Below are positions 34,061-41,205 of a stretch of 64,000 nucleotides of DNA, in pieces. The DNA lies in NCBI GenBank assembly GCA_944385365.1, contig CALWWW010000003.1:62001-126000 (forward strand). The letters run 5' to 3'. The notes under the pieces were generated by a model. The model worked only from the letters and a program-made list of their open reading frames with translations, did not search any database and was not told the DNA's origin. A program made the position numbers and the translations under genes. Source of the DNA: an uncultured Oscillospiraceae bacterium (lineage in GTDB: Bacteria > Bacillota > Clostridia > Oscillospirales > Oscillospiraceae). Numbering within the stretch: position 1 is the first letter of the stretch; each line of letters starts with the position of its first letter.

Positions 34061-34926
34061 AGACATACAGCGAATTGTACCATGAGGTTCGTCACGCTCT
34101 GTTTGAGACCCAGGGGGCCGACGCCTCCCAGATTGCACGGGAGCTGGTCTGCGCCGCTTCGGGTTTGCCTATTTCGGAGATCGTCTCCGGCCGCACTACC
34201 CACGCCGACGCTGCGGCAACCCAGAAGCTGCAAAGCTATGTGGAGCGGATTCAGAACGGCGAACCATTGGCCTACGTATTGGGGGAATGGGACTTCTGCG
34301 GCATGACGCTGACCGTCACGCCGGATGTGCTGATTCCCCGGGACGACACCATGGCCGTCACGGAACTGGCCATGAAAAAAGCCATGTTTCTGTCCCAAAA
34401 TCCGAGAATTCTCGACTTGTGCGCCGGCAGCGGCTGCATTGGTTTGGCCCTTGCCCACCGGGTCAAGGATGCCCGGGTGACCTTGGGCGAACTGTCCCCG
34501 GCGGCTATCCGCGTGGCCAAGAAAAACATTGTGGACCAGCGGCTGACAGGCCGCGTCAACTGCATCACCGTCGACGCCATGAAACCGGCGTCGAAGTTTT
34601 TGGGCACCTTTGATATGATCGTGTCCAATCCGCCCTATGTCACCGATGAGGAATATGAGCGGCTGGACCCGTCGGTGCGGGATTTCGAGCCGAAAATGGC
34701 CCTGGTGGGCGGCCCCGATGGCCTGGACTTTTATCGGGCCATCGTCAAGAATTTTTCGCCGGCGCTGAAGCCCGGCGGGTACCTCTGTTTTGAATTCGGC
34801 ATGGGACAGCATGACGCTGTCCGGGAGATTTTGGAGCAGCACAGATACACCGTACTGCAAATGCGCGAGGACACGGGGAACATCATCCGCGCCGTGCTGG
34901 CACAGTACAAAGGAGAGGAAGCATAA
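34054..34926 (+). CDS. prmC: Peptide chain release factor N5-glutamine methyltransferase
   Basis: It methylates the GGQ glutamine of release factors RF1 and RF2 using S-adenosylmethionine. The 290-residue protein has the helical N-terminal domain, SAM-binding D-L-C-A-G-S-G-C-I-G-L-A-L near residue 117, and the catalytic N-P-P-Y motif near residue 190 with Y-V-T-D-E-E-Y. The start is GTG 34054, overlapping the DUF1385 end; a second GTG follows. It abuts recA with no spacer. Its usual partner prfA is not in this window. Confidence 0.95.
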   Translation: MVKTYSELYHEVRHALFETQGADASQIARELVCAASGLPISEIVSGRTTHADAAATQKLQSYVERIQNGEPLAYVLGEWDFCGMTLTVTPDVLIPRDDTMAVTELAMKKAMFLSQNPRILDLCAGSGCIGLALAHRVKDARVTLGELSPAAIRVAKKNIVDQRLTGRVNCITVDAMKPASKFLGTFDMIVSNPPYVTDEEYERLDPSVRDFEPKMALVGGPDGLDFYRAIVKNFSPALKPGGYLCFEFGMGQHDAVREILEQHRYTVLQMREDTGNIIRAVLAQYKGEEA

Positions 34927-36033
34927 ATGGCAAAGGCAAAAACCCCCTACGAGAGCCCCACGCCGGCCAGCGACAAGAAAAAGGCGCTGGAAACGGCTCT
35001 GCACCAGATTGAGAAGAATTTCGGCAAGGGCGCGGTTATGCGCCTGGGCGACAAGCCGGAAATGGTGGTGGACGCCATCCCCACCGGCTCCCTGGCCCTG
35101 GATGCCGCCCTGGGTATCGGCGGCGTGCCCCGCGGCCGTATCATTGAGATTTACGGCCCGGAATCCTCCGGTAAAACCACTCTGGCCCTGCACATTCTGG
35201 CCCAGGCCCAGAAGATGGGCGGCGAGGTGGCCTTTGTGGACGCCGAACACGCCCTGGACCCGGAGTACGCCGCGGCATTGGGCGTGGATATCGACTCCAT
35301 GCTGGTGTCCCAGCCGGATACCGGTGAGCAGGCGCTGGAGATCACCGACGCCCTGGTGCGTTCCGGCGCGGTGGACGCCATCGTGGTGGACTCCGTGGCG
35401 GCTCTGACGCCCCGGGCGGAAATTGAGGGCGAAATGGGCGACAGCTTTGTGGGTCTCCAGGCCCGTCTTATGTCTCAGGCTTTGCGGAAGCTGGCCGGTA
35501 CCATCGCCAAGACCAACTGCGTCGTCATTTTCATCAACCAGATTCGTCTGAAAATCGGCGTCATGTACGGCAACCCTGAAACCACCACCGGCGGCAATGC
35601 GCTGAAATTTTACGCTTCGGTGCGCATTGATATCCGCCGGGTGGAGGCTATCAAGGACGGCAGCGATATCATCGGCAACCGGACCCGGGCCAAGATCATC
35701 AAAAACAAGGTGGCGCCGCCGTTCCGGGAGGCCATCTTCGATATCATGTACGGCGAAGGCATTTCCAAGTACGGCGAAATGATCGATCTGGGCGTCCAGC
35801 TGGACCTGGTCCAGAAGAGCGGCAGCTGGTTCTCCATCGGCGAGGAACGTATCGGCCAGGGCCGGGACAACGCCAAGCAGTACCTGATCGACCATCCGGA
35901 GCTGACAGAGCAGCTGGAAAAGGGCATCCGGGAGAACTTCTATAAACTCCAGGGCGCACGGCCCAGAACGCCCCTGCGTCCGGCGGAGAAGCCCGTGGAC
36001 GTAAGCGCCGACGATTTCAACGATGAAGATTGA
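34927..36033 (+). CDS. recA: Recombinase RecA
   Basis: This DNA-dependent ATPase performs strand exchange and activates LexA self-cleavage. The 368-residue protein has Walker [10 protein letters not shown] (about 77-85), V-F-I-N-Q-I-R-x-[11 protein letters not shown] and the C-terminal domain. There is no intein. The gene starts on the base after the prmC stop with GGAGAGG 8 nt upstream, leaving no room for its own promoter, and I see no LexA/DinR box here. RecX overlaps its 3' end. Confidence 0.98.
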   Translation: MAKAKTPYESPTPASDKKKALETALHQIEKNFGKGAVMRLGDKPEMVVDAIPTGSLALDAALGIGGVPRGRIIEIYGPESSGKTTLALHILAQAQKMGGEVAFVDAEHALDPEYAAALGVDIDSMLVSQPDTGEQALEITDALVRSGAVDAIVVDSVAALTPRAEIEGEMGDSFVGLQARLMSQALRKLAGTIAKTNCVVIFINQIRLKIGVMYGNPETTTGGNALKFYASVRIDIRRVEAIKDGSDIIGNRTRAKIIKNKVAPPFREAIFDIMYGEGISKYGEMIDLGVQLDLVQKSGSWFSIGEERIGQGRDNAKQYLIDHPELTEQLEKGIRENFYKLQGARPRTPLRPAEKPVDVSADDFNDED

Positions 36034-36655
36034 GGCGCTGCGGGAGCCGACAGTCCGGGGCGGACGGTACACCGTCACCCTGGACGATGGCCGCCGTCTG
36101 CGGTTGGAACAGGCCACCGTGGGGGAGTTCGCCCTGTATCCGGGGCGGGAACTCACAGCAGAGGAACTGGACCGGATTCGCGCCGCCAATCAGCGGGCTT
36201 CGGCCAAGGCCCGGGCGGTCCGCATCATCTCCGCCACCAATGTGTCCAAAAAGGATTTGGAACGGCGGCTGGTGCAGAAAGGCGAGACGCCGGAACTGGC
36301 CTCCGAGGCCGTGCAGTGGCTGACGGAGCTGAACCTGCTGGACGATTTGGAGACGGCCCGGCAGCTGGCCCAGTCGGCGGCCCGCAAGGGCTACGGCGCC
36401 GCCCGTATCCGGCAGATTCTCTATCAAAAGGGCATCGACCGGCAGCTGTGGGACGAGGCCATGGAGGAACTGCCGGAGCCGGACGACGCCATCGACCGGT
36501 TCCTGCAATCCCGCTTCAAGGGGGAGAAGCCCGACGAGCGGGAGACGAAACGGGCCGTGGACGCCTTGCTGCGCCGCGGCCACCGCTGGGCGGATATCCG
36601 CTCGGCCATGGCGCGTTATACCGACGCGCTCAACGATATCATGGAGGAATTTTGA
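36023..36655 (+). CDS. recX: Regulatory protein RecX
   Basis: RecX binds RecA filaments and limits their activity. The 210-residue protein has an N-terminal beta-rich extension found in Firmicute RecX, followed by three-helix repeats with [13 protein letters not shown] (about 74), [17 protein letters not shown] (about 119) and [13 protein letters not shown] 36023 overlaps the recA end by 11 nt and lacks its own good ribosome site, so it probably depends on coupling to recA translation. Confidence 0.92.
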   Translation: MKIEALREPTVRGGRYTVTLDDGRRLRLEQATVGEFALYPGRELTAEELDRIRAANQRASAKARAVRIISATNVSKKDLERRLVQKGETPELASEAVQWLTELNLLDDLETARQLAQSAARKGYGAARIRQILYQKGIDRQLWDEAMEELPEPDDAIDRFLQSRFKGEKPDERETKRAVDALLRRGHRWADIRSAMARYTDALNDIMEEF

Positions 36656-36656
36656 T

Positions 36657-37994
36657 ATGTCCTATTCCGTTGGTTTTGTGTCCCTGGGCTGTGCCAAGAA
36701 CCAGGTCAACACGGAGCAGATGATCTATTTGCTGCGGGAGGCCGGCTACTCCATTTCTGAGGTCCCCGATCAGGTGGATTTGGCGGTGATCAACACCTGC
36801 GGCTTTATTGACGCGGCAAAATCCGAGGCCATCGAGAATATTCTGCTGTTGGCCCAGGCCAAGGCCGAGGGCCGCGTGGGCAAGATTCTGGTGACGGGCT
36901 GCCTCAGTCAGCGTTACCAGTCGGAAATTTTGGAGGAGATGCCCGAGGTGGACGGCATCCTGGGTACCGGCAGCTACAGCGATATTGTGGAAGCTGCCAA
37001 CCGGGTTCTGGACGGGGAGGAGCATCTGCAATTCTTCGGCAACATCAACGAGACCGAGGAGCCCCAGCGGATTCTCACTACACCGGAGCATTACGCCTAT
37101 CTGCGCATTGCCGAAGGCTGTGACAACCACTGTGCTTTCTGCATCATCCCCAAGCTGCGGGGCAAGTACCGCAGCCGCCCCATGGAGGAGCTCATCGACG
37201 AGGCCCGCTCTCTGGCCGCGTCCGGCGTCAAGGAACTCATTGTCATCGCCCAGGATACCAGCCGCTACGGCATTGACCTGTACGGCGAACGGCGTCTGGA
37301 TGTGCTGCTGGAGGCATTGTGTAAGATTGACGGCTTCACCTGGATTCGGATTCACTACCTGTACCCCGATGAAATGTCCGATCATCTGATTGACGTCATT
37401 GCCCGGGAGCCGAAGATTGTCAAATATCTCGATATTCCCATCCAGCATGTCAACGATACCATCCTCAAGCGCATGAACCGCCGGGGCGACCATGCGTATC
37501 TGGACCAGCTGTTTACGAAGCTGCGGGAGCGGATTCCCGGTCTGGTGCTGCGGACCAGCCTGATTGCCGGACTGCCCGGCGAGGGCGAAGCGGAGTTCGA
37601 GGAGCTGTGCGACTTCCTCCGCAAGCATAAGCTGGAGCGCGTCGGTGCGTTCGTGTTCTCTCCCGAAGAGGGCACCGCCGCCGCCCGCATGGAGTACCCG
37701 CCCACGGAGGTGGCCCAGCAGCGGGCCGAGTTCCTGGCGGAACTGGAATCCCGTGTCATTGACGAGTACCACGACAGCCGCATGGGCCAGAAAGAATTGG
37801 TGCTCTGTGAGGGCTACAGCGAAGAGGACGAGGCCTACTTCGGCCGCAGCTATGCCGAGTCTCCCGACATTGACGGAAAAATCTGGTTCACTTCGGAAAC
37901 GCCGGTGGCTCCCGGCCAGTTTGTCACCGTGGAACTGGAAGACGTGGTGGACGGCGAGCCCGTGGGCACCGTCTATGAGGAGGAAACGCTGTGA
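36657..37994 (+). CDS. rimO: Ribosomal protein uS12 methylthiotransferase RimO
   Basis: This radical SAM enzyme methylthiolates an aspartate of ribosomal protein S12. The 445-residue protein has the N-terminal UPF0004 domain with three cluster cysteines (S-L-G-C-A-K-N; N-T-C-G-F-I; T-G-C-L-S-Q), the radical SAM motif C-D-N-H-C-A-F-C (about 158-165) and a C-terminal TRAM domain. The G-C-A-K-N-Q-V-N-T-E start and F-I-D-A-A-K-S-E stretch favour RimO over MiaB or MtaB. GGAGG lies 9 nt before the ATG. It overlaps pgsA by 4 nt. Confidence 0.96.
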   Translation: MSYSVGFVSLGCAKNQVNTEQMIYLLREAGYSISEVPDQVDLAVINTCGFIDAAKSEAIENILLLAQAKAEGRVGKILVTGCLSQRYQSEILEEMPEVDGILGTGSYSDIVEAANRVLDGEEHLQFFGNINETEEPQRILTTPEHYAYLRIAEGCDNHCAFCIIPKLRGKYRSRPMEELIDEARSLAASGVKELIVIAQDTSRYGIDLYGERRLDVLLEALCKIDGFTWIRIHYLYPDEMSDHLIDVIAREPKIVKYLDIPIQHVNDTILKRMNRRGDHAYLDQLFTKLRERIPGLVLRTSLIAGLPGEGEAEFEELCDFLRKHKLERVGAFVFSPEEGTAAARMEYPPTEVAQQRAEFLAELESRVIDEYHDSRMGQKELVLCEGYSEEDEAYFGRSYAESPDIDGKIWFTSETPVAPGQFVTVELEDVVDGEPVGTVYEEETL

Positions 37995-38503
37995 CAACTG
38001 CAACCAAGCTGACGCTGCTGCGCGTCGTCATGATTCCGGCCTTTATGGCGGTGTTTCTGCTGGGTTATAACTGGGCGGCCCTGGCCATTTTCATTCTGGC
38101 CAGCGTCACCGACTTTGTGGACGGCTATGTGGCCCGCCACTACAATCAGGTCAGCGACTTCGGCAAGTTCCTGGACCCCCTGGCCGACAAGCTGCTGGTG
38201 ACCTCCGCCATGCTGATTTTTGTCCAGTGGGGGAGAATGCCTTCCTGGGCCGTCATGCTGGTGCTGACAAGAGAGTTTGCCATCAGCGGTCTGCGGATGG
38301 TGGCCGCCTCCAAGGGAACCGTCATGGCCGCCGCCTGGAGCGGCAAGGTCAAGACCGCCTGTACTATGGTGGGCCTGTGCCTGATGATGGTCTTTATGAA
38401 CACGCCCTTGGTGGATACCGTTGTCACCTGGGTCATTGTTCTGACCACCCTGTACTCCGGCATTGAGTATTTCGTCAAGAACTGGAAGTGCCTAGGCCTG
38501 TAA
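37991..38503 (+). CDS. pgsA: CDP-diacylglycerol--glycerol-3-phosphate 3-phosphatidyltransferase
   Basis: It makes phosphatidylglycerol phosphate, the committed step to phosphatidylglycerol. The 170-residue membrane protein shows the CDP-alcohol motif D-G-x2-A-R-x8-G-x3-D-x3-D as D-F-V-D-G-Y-V-A-R and F-G-K-F-L-D-P-L-A-D-K, plus about four hydrophobic helices. GTG 37991 overlaps the rimO stop (GTGA) with GAGGAGG 7 nt upstream. It ends the long run that starts at 29563; the cysE T-box promoter starts 15 nt later. Confidence 0.95.
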   Translation: MTTATKLTLLRVVMIPAFMAVFLLGYNWAALAIFILASVTDFVDGYVARHYNQVSDFGKFLDPLADKLLVTSAMLIFVQWGRMPSWAVMLVLTREFAISGLRMVAASKGTVMAAAWSGKVKTACTMVGLCLMMVFMNTPLVDTVVTWVIVLTTLYSGIEYFVKNWKCLGL

Positions 38504-38518
38504 AAACAGGAATCACTC

Positions 38519-38547
38519 TTGACACCTTTTACGATTGATGGTAATAT
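38519..38547 (+). promoter_or_regulatory. Promoter of the cysE-cysS T-box leader
   Basis: Consensus TTGACA (38519-38524), a 17-nt spacer and TAATAT (38542-38547) with a TGG extended element. Transcription would start near 38554, at the beginning of the T-box. Confidence 0.8.
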
Positions 38548-38559
38548 ACTGATACTGAA

Positions 38560-38776
38560 TTGAATATCGCGTTGATCGAAAAGAGTAACGGCAACGAAGC
38601 GATAGAGAATCTCCGTCATCGGCTGGAAGCGGGGAGCGTGGACTGCTGTGAACGTGCGTTCGGGAGCGAGGGGAGACCCCGTCAGGGCTGCGTTATGCCC
38701 AAAGTAAGAAATCAGAGTGGAACCGCGAGCAATTTCTGCCCGCCTCTTGAGAACTTGTTCAAGAGGCGGGCTTTTT
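38560..38776 (+). promoter_or_regulatory. T-box riboswitch (probably tRNA-Cys responsive)
   Basis: The T-box hallmark AGAGTGGAACCGCG is at 38714-38727. It is followed by a terminator with a 13-bp stem (38738-38750 with 38759-38771) and TTTTT; base pairing of the T-box sequence with the 5' side would form the antiterminator. Stem I features (AGAGAATCTCC, GGCTGGAAG) lie upstream. Two TGC triplets (38644-38646 and 38655-38657) could be the Cys specifier; I could not decide between them. The downstream genes cysE and cysS both concern cysteine, which supports sensing of uncharged tRNA-Cys. Confidence 0.92.
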
Positions 38777-38801
38777 GTATGCGGCGACCGGGGAGGACTT
38801 T

Positions 38802-39431
38802 ATGCATTTGATCGAAGATATCCAGGCCTACCGTAAAAACGATCCGGCAGCCCGCAGCGTACTGGAAGTGCTGTTGCTTTACAACGGACTCCACGCCACA
38901 ATTCAGTATCGTATCGCCCATTGGTTTCACATGCACAAGCGGTATTTTATTGCCCGCTGGATTTCCCAGATGACAAAATGGTTCACCGGTATTGAAATCC
39001 ACCCGGCGGCCAAGATTGGACGGCGGCTGGTCATCGACCACGGCACAGGCATCGTCATCGGCGCCACAACAGAGATTGGCGACGATTGCCTGCTGTACCA
39101 GGGCGTCACCCTGGGCGGTACCGGCAAGGACAAGGGAAAGCGCCACCCCACCTTGGGCAATAATATCATGGTGGGCGCCGGTGCCAAAGTCCTGGGCCCG
39201 TTCAAGGTGGGGGACAACGCCCGCATTGCCGCCAATTCCGTGGTGCTGCGGGAGGTACCGGAAAACGCCACCGTCGTCGGCGTACCGGGCCGCATCGTCA
39301 AAATCAGCGGTGAAAAACTGGACCATATCCACACGCCGGACCCGGTGATGCTGGAGATTGAGCGGCTCCAGAAGCGACTCAGCCGTCTGGAAAAGATGCT
39401 GGGCGACGAGGACGACCGCCGCTGCGACTAA
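38802..39431 (+). CDS. cysE: Serine O-acetyltransferase
   Basis: It acetylates serine with acetyl-CoA to give O-acetylserine, the acceptor for sulfide in cysteine synthesis. The 209-residue protein has a short N-terminal helical part and a left-handed beta-helix with hexapeptide repeats (I-G-R-R-L-V-I-D-H-G-T-G-I-V-I-G; L-Y-Q-G-V-T-L-G-G-T-G). The catalytic Asp/His are in I-D-H-G-T-G. The C-terminus is coiled-coil-like and acidic. ATG 38802 has GGGGAGG 5 nt upstream. It is the short Firmicute form and is regulated together with cysS by the T-box. Confidence 0.95.
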   Translation: MHLIEDIQAYRKNDPAARSVLEVLLLYNGLHATIQYRIAHWFHMHKRYFIARWISQMTKWFTGIEIHPAAKIGRRLVIDHGTGIVIGATTEIGDDCLLYQGVTLGGTGKDKGKRHPTLGNNIMVGAGAKVLGPFKVGDNARIAANSVVLREVPENATVVGVPGRIVKISGEKLDHIHTPDPVMLEIERLQKRLSRLEKMLGDEDDRRCD

Positions 39432-39477
39432 TACAAACAGAAACGGTTACCATACCGTCCGATAGGAGGAACTGACC

Positions 39478-40923
39478 ATGTATCTTTACAACTCTGCCAG
39501 CCACAAGAAAGAGGAATTCGTTCCCAACCATCCCGACATTGTCAAAATGTATACCTGCGGTCCCACGGTGTACCACTTTGCCCATATCGGCAATCTCCGC
39601 AGCTATATCATGGAGGATGTGCTGGAGAAGTACCTGCGCTATCTGGGCTACAACGTCAAGCGTGTCATGAATATTACCGACGTGGGCCATCTCAGCTCCG
39701 ACGCCGACACCGGCGAAGACAAGATGCTCAAGGGCGCCAAGCGGGAGCATAAAACCGTCATGGAGATTGCCCAGTTCTATACGGACGCCTTCTTCTCCGA
39801 CTGCAGGAAGCTGAACATCAACCGGCCCGACGTGGTGGAGCCTGCCACCAACTGCATTGCAGAGTATATCGAGATTGTTTCCAAGCTCCTGGAAAAGGGC
39901 TATGCCTACGAGGCCGGCGGCAACGTCTATTTCGACACTTCCAAGCTGGACCAGTATTATGTCTTCAACGACCATGACGAAGAGGATTTGGCCGTGGGCG
40001 TCCGGGAGGGCGTGGAAGAGGACACCAGCAAGCGCAACAAGAACGACTTTGTCCTCTGGTTCACCAAGTCCAAGTTTGAGGACCAGGCCCTCAAGTGGGA
40101 TTCTCCCTGGGGCGTGGGCTATCCCGGCTGGCATATCGAGTGCTCCGGCATCAGCATGAAGCACCTGGGCGAGGACCTGGACCTGCACTGCGGCGGCATC
40201 GACAACGCTTTCCCCCACCACACCAATGAGATCGCCCAGTCCGAGGCTTATTTGGGGCACCATTGGTGCAATTACTGGTTCCATGTCCACCATCTGAATA
40301 CCAATACCGGTAAGATGTCCAAGTCCAAGGGTGAATTCCTGACCGTGTCCCTGCTGGAGGAAAAGGGCTATGACCCGCTGGCTTACCGCCTGTTCTGCCT
40401 GCAATCCCACTACCGCCGCAGCCTGGTCTTTTCCTGGGAAAACCTCGACAACGCTGTGACCACCTATCAGAAGCTGATCAATAAGATCGCGGCGCTGGAT
40501 GACAGTGACAAGACGGTGGACCAGGCTCAGTTTGACGCCCTCAAGGAGAAGTTCAACAATGCCTTGGGCAACGATCTGAACACCTCTCTGGCTATCACCG
40601 CCGTTTATGATGTGCTGAAAGCCAAAACCAACGATGGCACCAAGCTGGCCCTGTTGGGAGACTTCGATAAGGTTCTGAGCCTGGATTTGCTGGAAAAGGC
40701 TGCTGCCAAGCGGGCTGAGCAGGCCAAGGCCAAGACGGCCACTACCGGCGGCTATACCATCCAGGGCGAGGGCGACCCGGCCATTGACGCGCTGGTGCTC
40801 CAGCGGGCCGAGGCCAAGAAGGCCAAAAACTTCGCGGAGGCTGACCGCATCCGTGATGAGCTGAAAGCCCAGGGTATTGAAATCATCGACGTGCCCGGCG
40901 GCGCCCAGTGGAAGCGCATTTAA
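39478..40923 (+). CDS. cysS: Cysteinyl-tRNA synthetase
   Basis: It charges tRNA-Cys. The 481-residue class I synthetase has the zinc Cys in Y-T-C-G-P-T-V-Y, the HIGH-like F-A-H-I-G-N-L-R, the I-T-D-V-G-H-L block, G-W-H-I-E-C-S with further zinc ligands, H-H-T-N-E, and K-M-S-K-S (about 279-283). The C-terminal part is the anticodon-binding helical domain. GGAGG precedes the ATG. It lies 46 nt after cysE and shares its T-box. Repeat A starts 5 nt after its stop; no ordinary terminator is seen. Confidence 0.97.
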   Translation: MYLYNSASHKKEEFVPNHPDIVKMYTCGPTVYHFAHIGNLRSYIMEDVLEKYLRYLGYNVKRVMNITDVGHLSSDADTGEDKMLKGAKREHKTVMEIAQFYTDAFFSDCRKLNINRPDVVEPATNCIAEYIEIVSKLLEKGYAYEAGGNVYFDTSKLDQYYVFNDHDEEDLAVGVREGVEEDTSKRNKNDFVLWFTKSKFEDQALKWDSPWGVGYPGWHIECSGISMKHLGEDLDLHCGGIDNAFPHHTNEIAQSEAYLGHHWCNYWFHVHHLNTNTGKMSKSKGEFLTVSLLEEKGYDPLAYRLFCLQSHYRRSLVFSWENLDNAVTTYQKLINKIAALDDSDKTVDQAQFDALKEKFNNALGNDLNTSLAITAVYDVLKAKTNDGTKLALLGDFDKVLSLDLLEKAAAKRAEQAKAKTATTGGYTIQGEGDPAIDALVLQRAEAKKAKNFAEADRIRDELKAQGIEIIDVPGGAQWKRI

Positions 40924-41145
40924 ATATTAAAAGTTTTACTCGATTTTTTTCAAAAAATCGCGGTTTCCAAAGGCAGAGCCTTTGGTCGCCCGCCGCAGCG
41001 GGCGAAATTCCCCATCGTTTCCACCGCCATCCGCAGATGGCGGAACCTCCGGTGCGCAAGCACCAAGGCCGCTGTCCCCACCCCATAACGGGTGGTGGAC
41101 GGCGGCCTTCTGCATATGGAAAACTGCTGTTTTTCTACTGCCAAG
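40924..41145. repeat. Repeat A, copy 3, with its hairpin extension
   Basis: The core is 40929-41007 with hairpins CGATTTTTT/AAAAAATCG, CCAAAGGC-AGA-GCCTTTGG and CGCCCGC-CGCA-GCGGGCG. As in copy 2, it continues with TCCGC/GCGGA (about 41031-41045), a short hairpin (GGTGC-GCAA-GCACC) and a long one (AAGGCCGC...GGCGGCCTT, about 41065-41110). Copy 2 has different bases but the same hairpin order. Confidence 0.85.
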
Positions 41146-41146
41146 G

Positions 41147-41175
41147 TGGAAAAACGGTAAAATCCGTGGTATACT
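41147..41175 (+). promoter_or_regulatory. polA promoter
   Basis: TGGAAA, a 17-nt spacer and TATACT preceded by CGTGG (extended -10), about 30 nt before polA. Confidence 0.6.
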
Positions 41176-41205
41176 GTACCATATGATACAAAGGGGGTTC
41201 TACCC

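Noticed and set aside
33883..36189. Long minus-strand open frame (768 codons) opposite prmC and recA
   Set aside because: prmC and recA are unambiguous on the plus strand; the antisense frame has no motif or start signal.
38650..38661. GAAC-GTGC-GTTC, a perfect match to the Gram-positive LexA/DinR box core
   Set aside because: It lies inside Stem I of the T-box leader, downstream of the promoter, where pairing arms are expected; there is no DNA-repair gene downstream.
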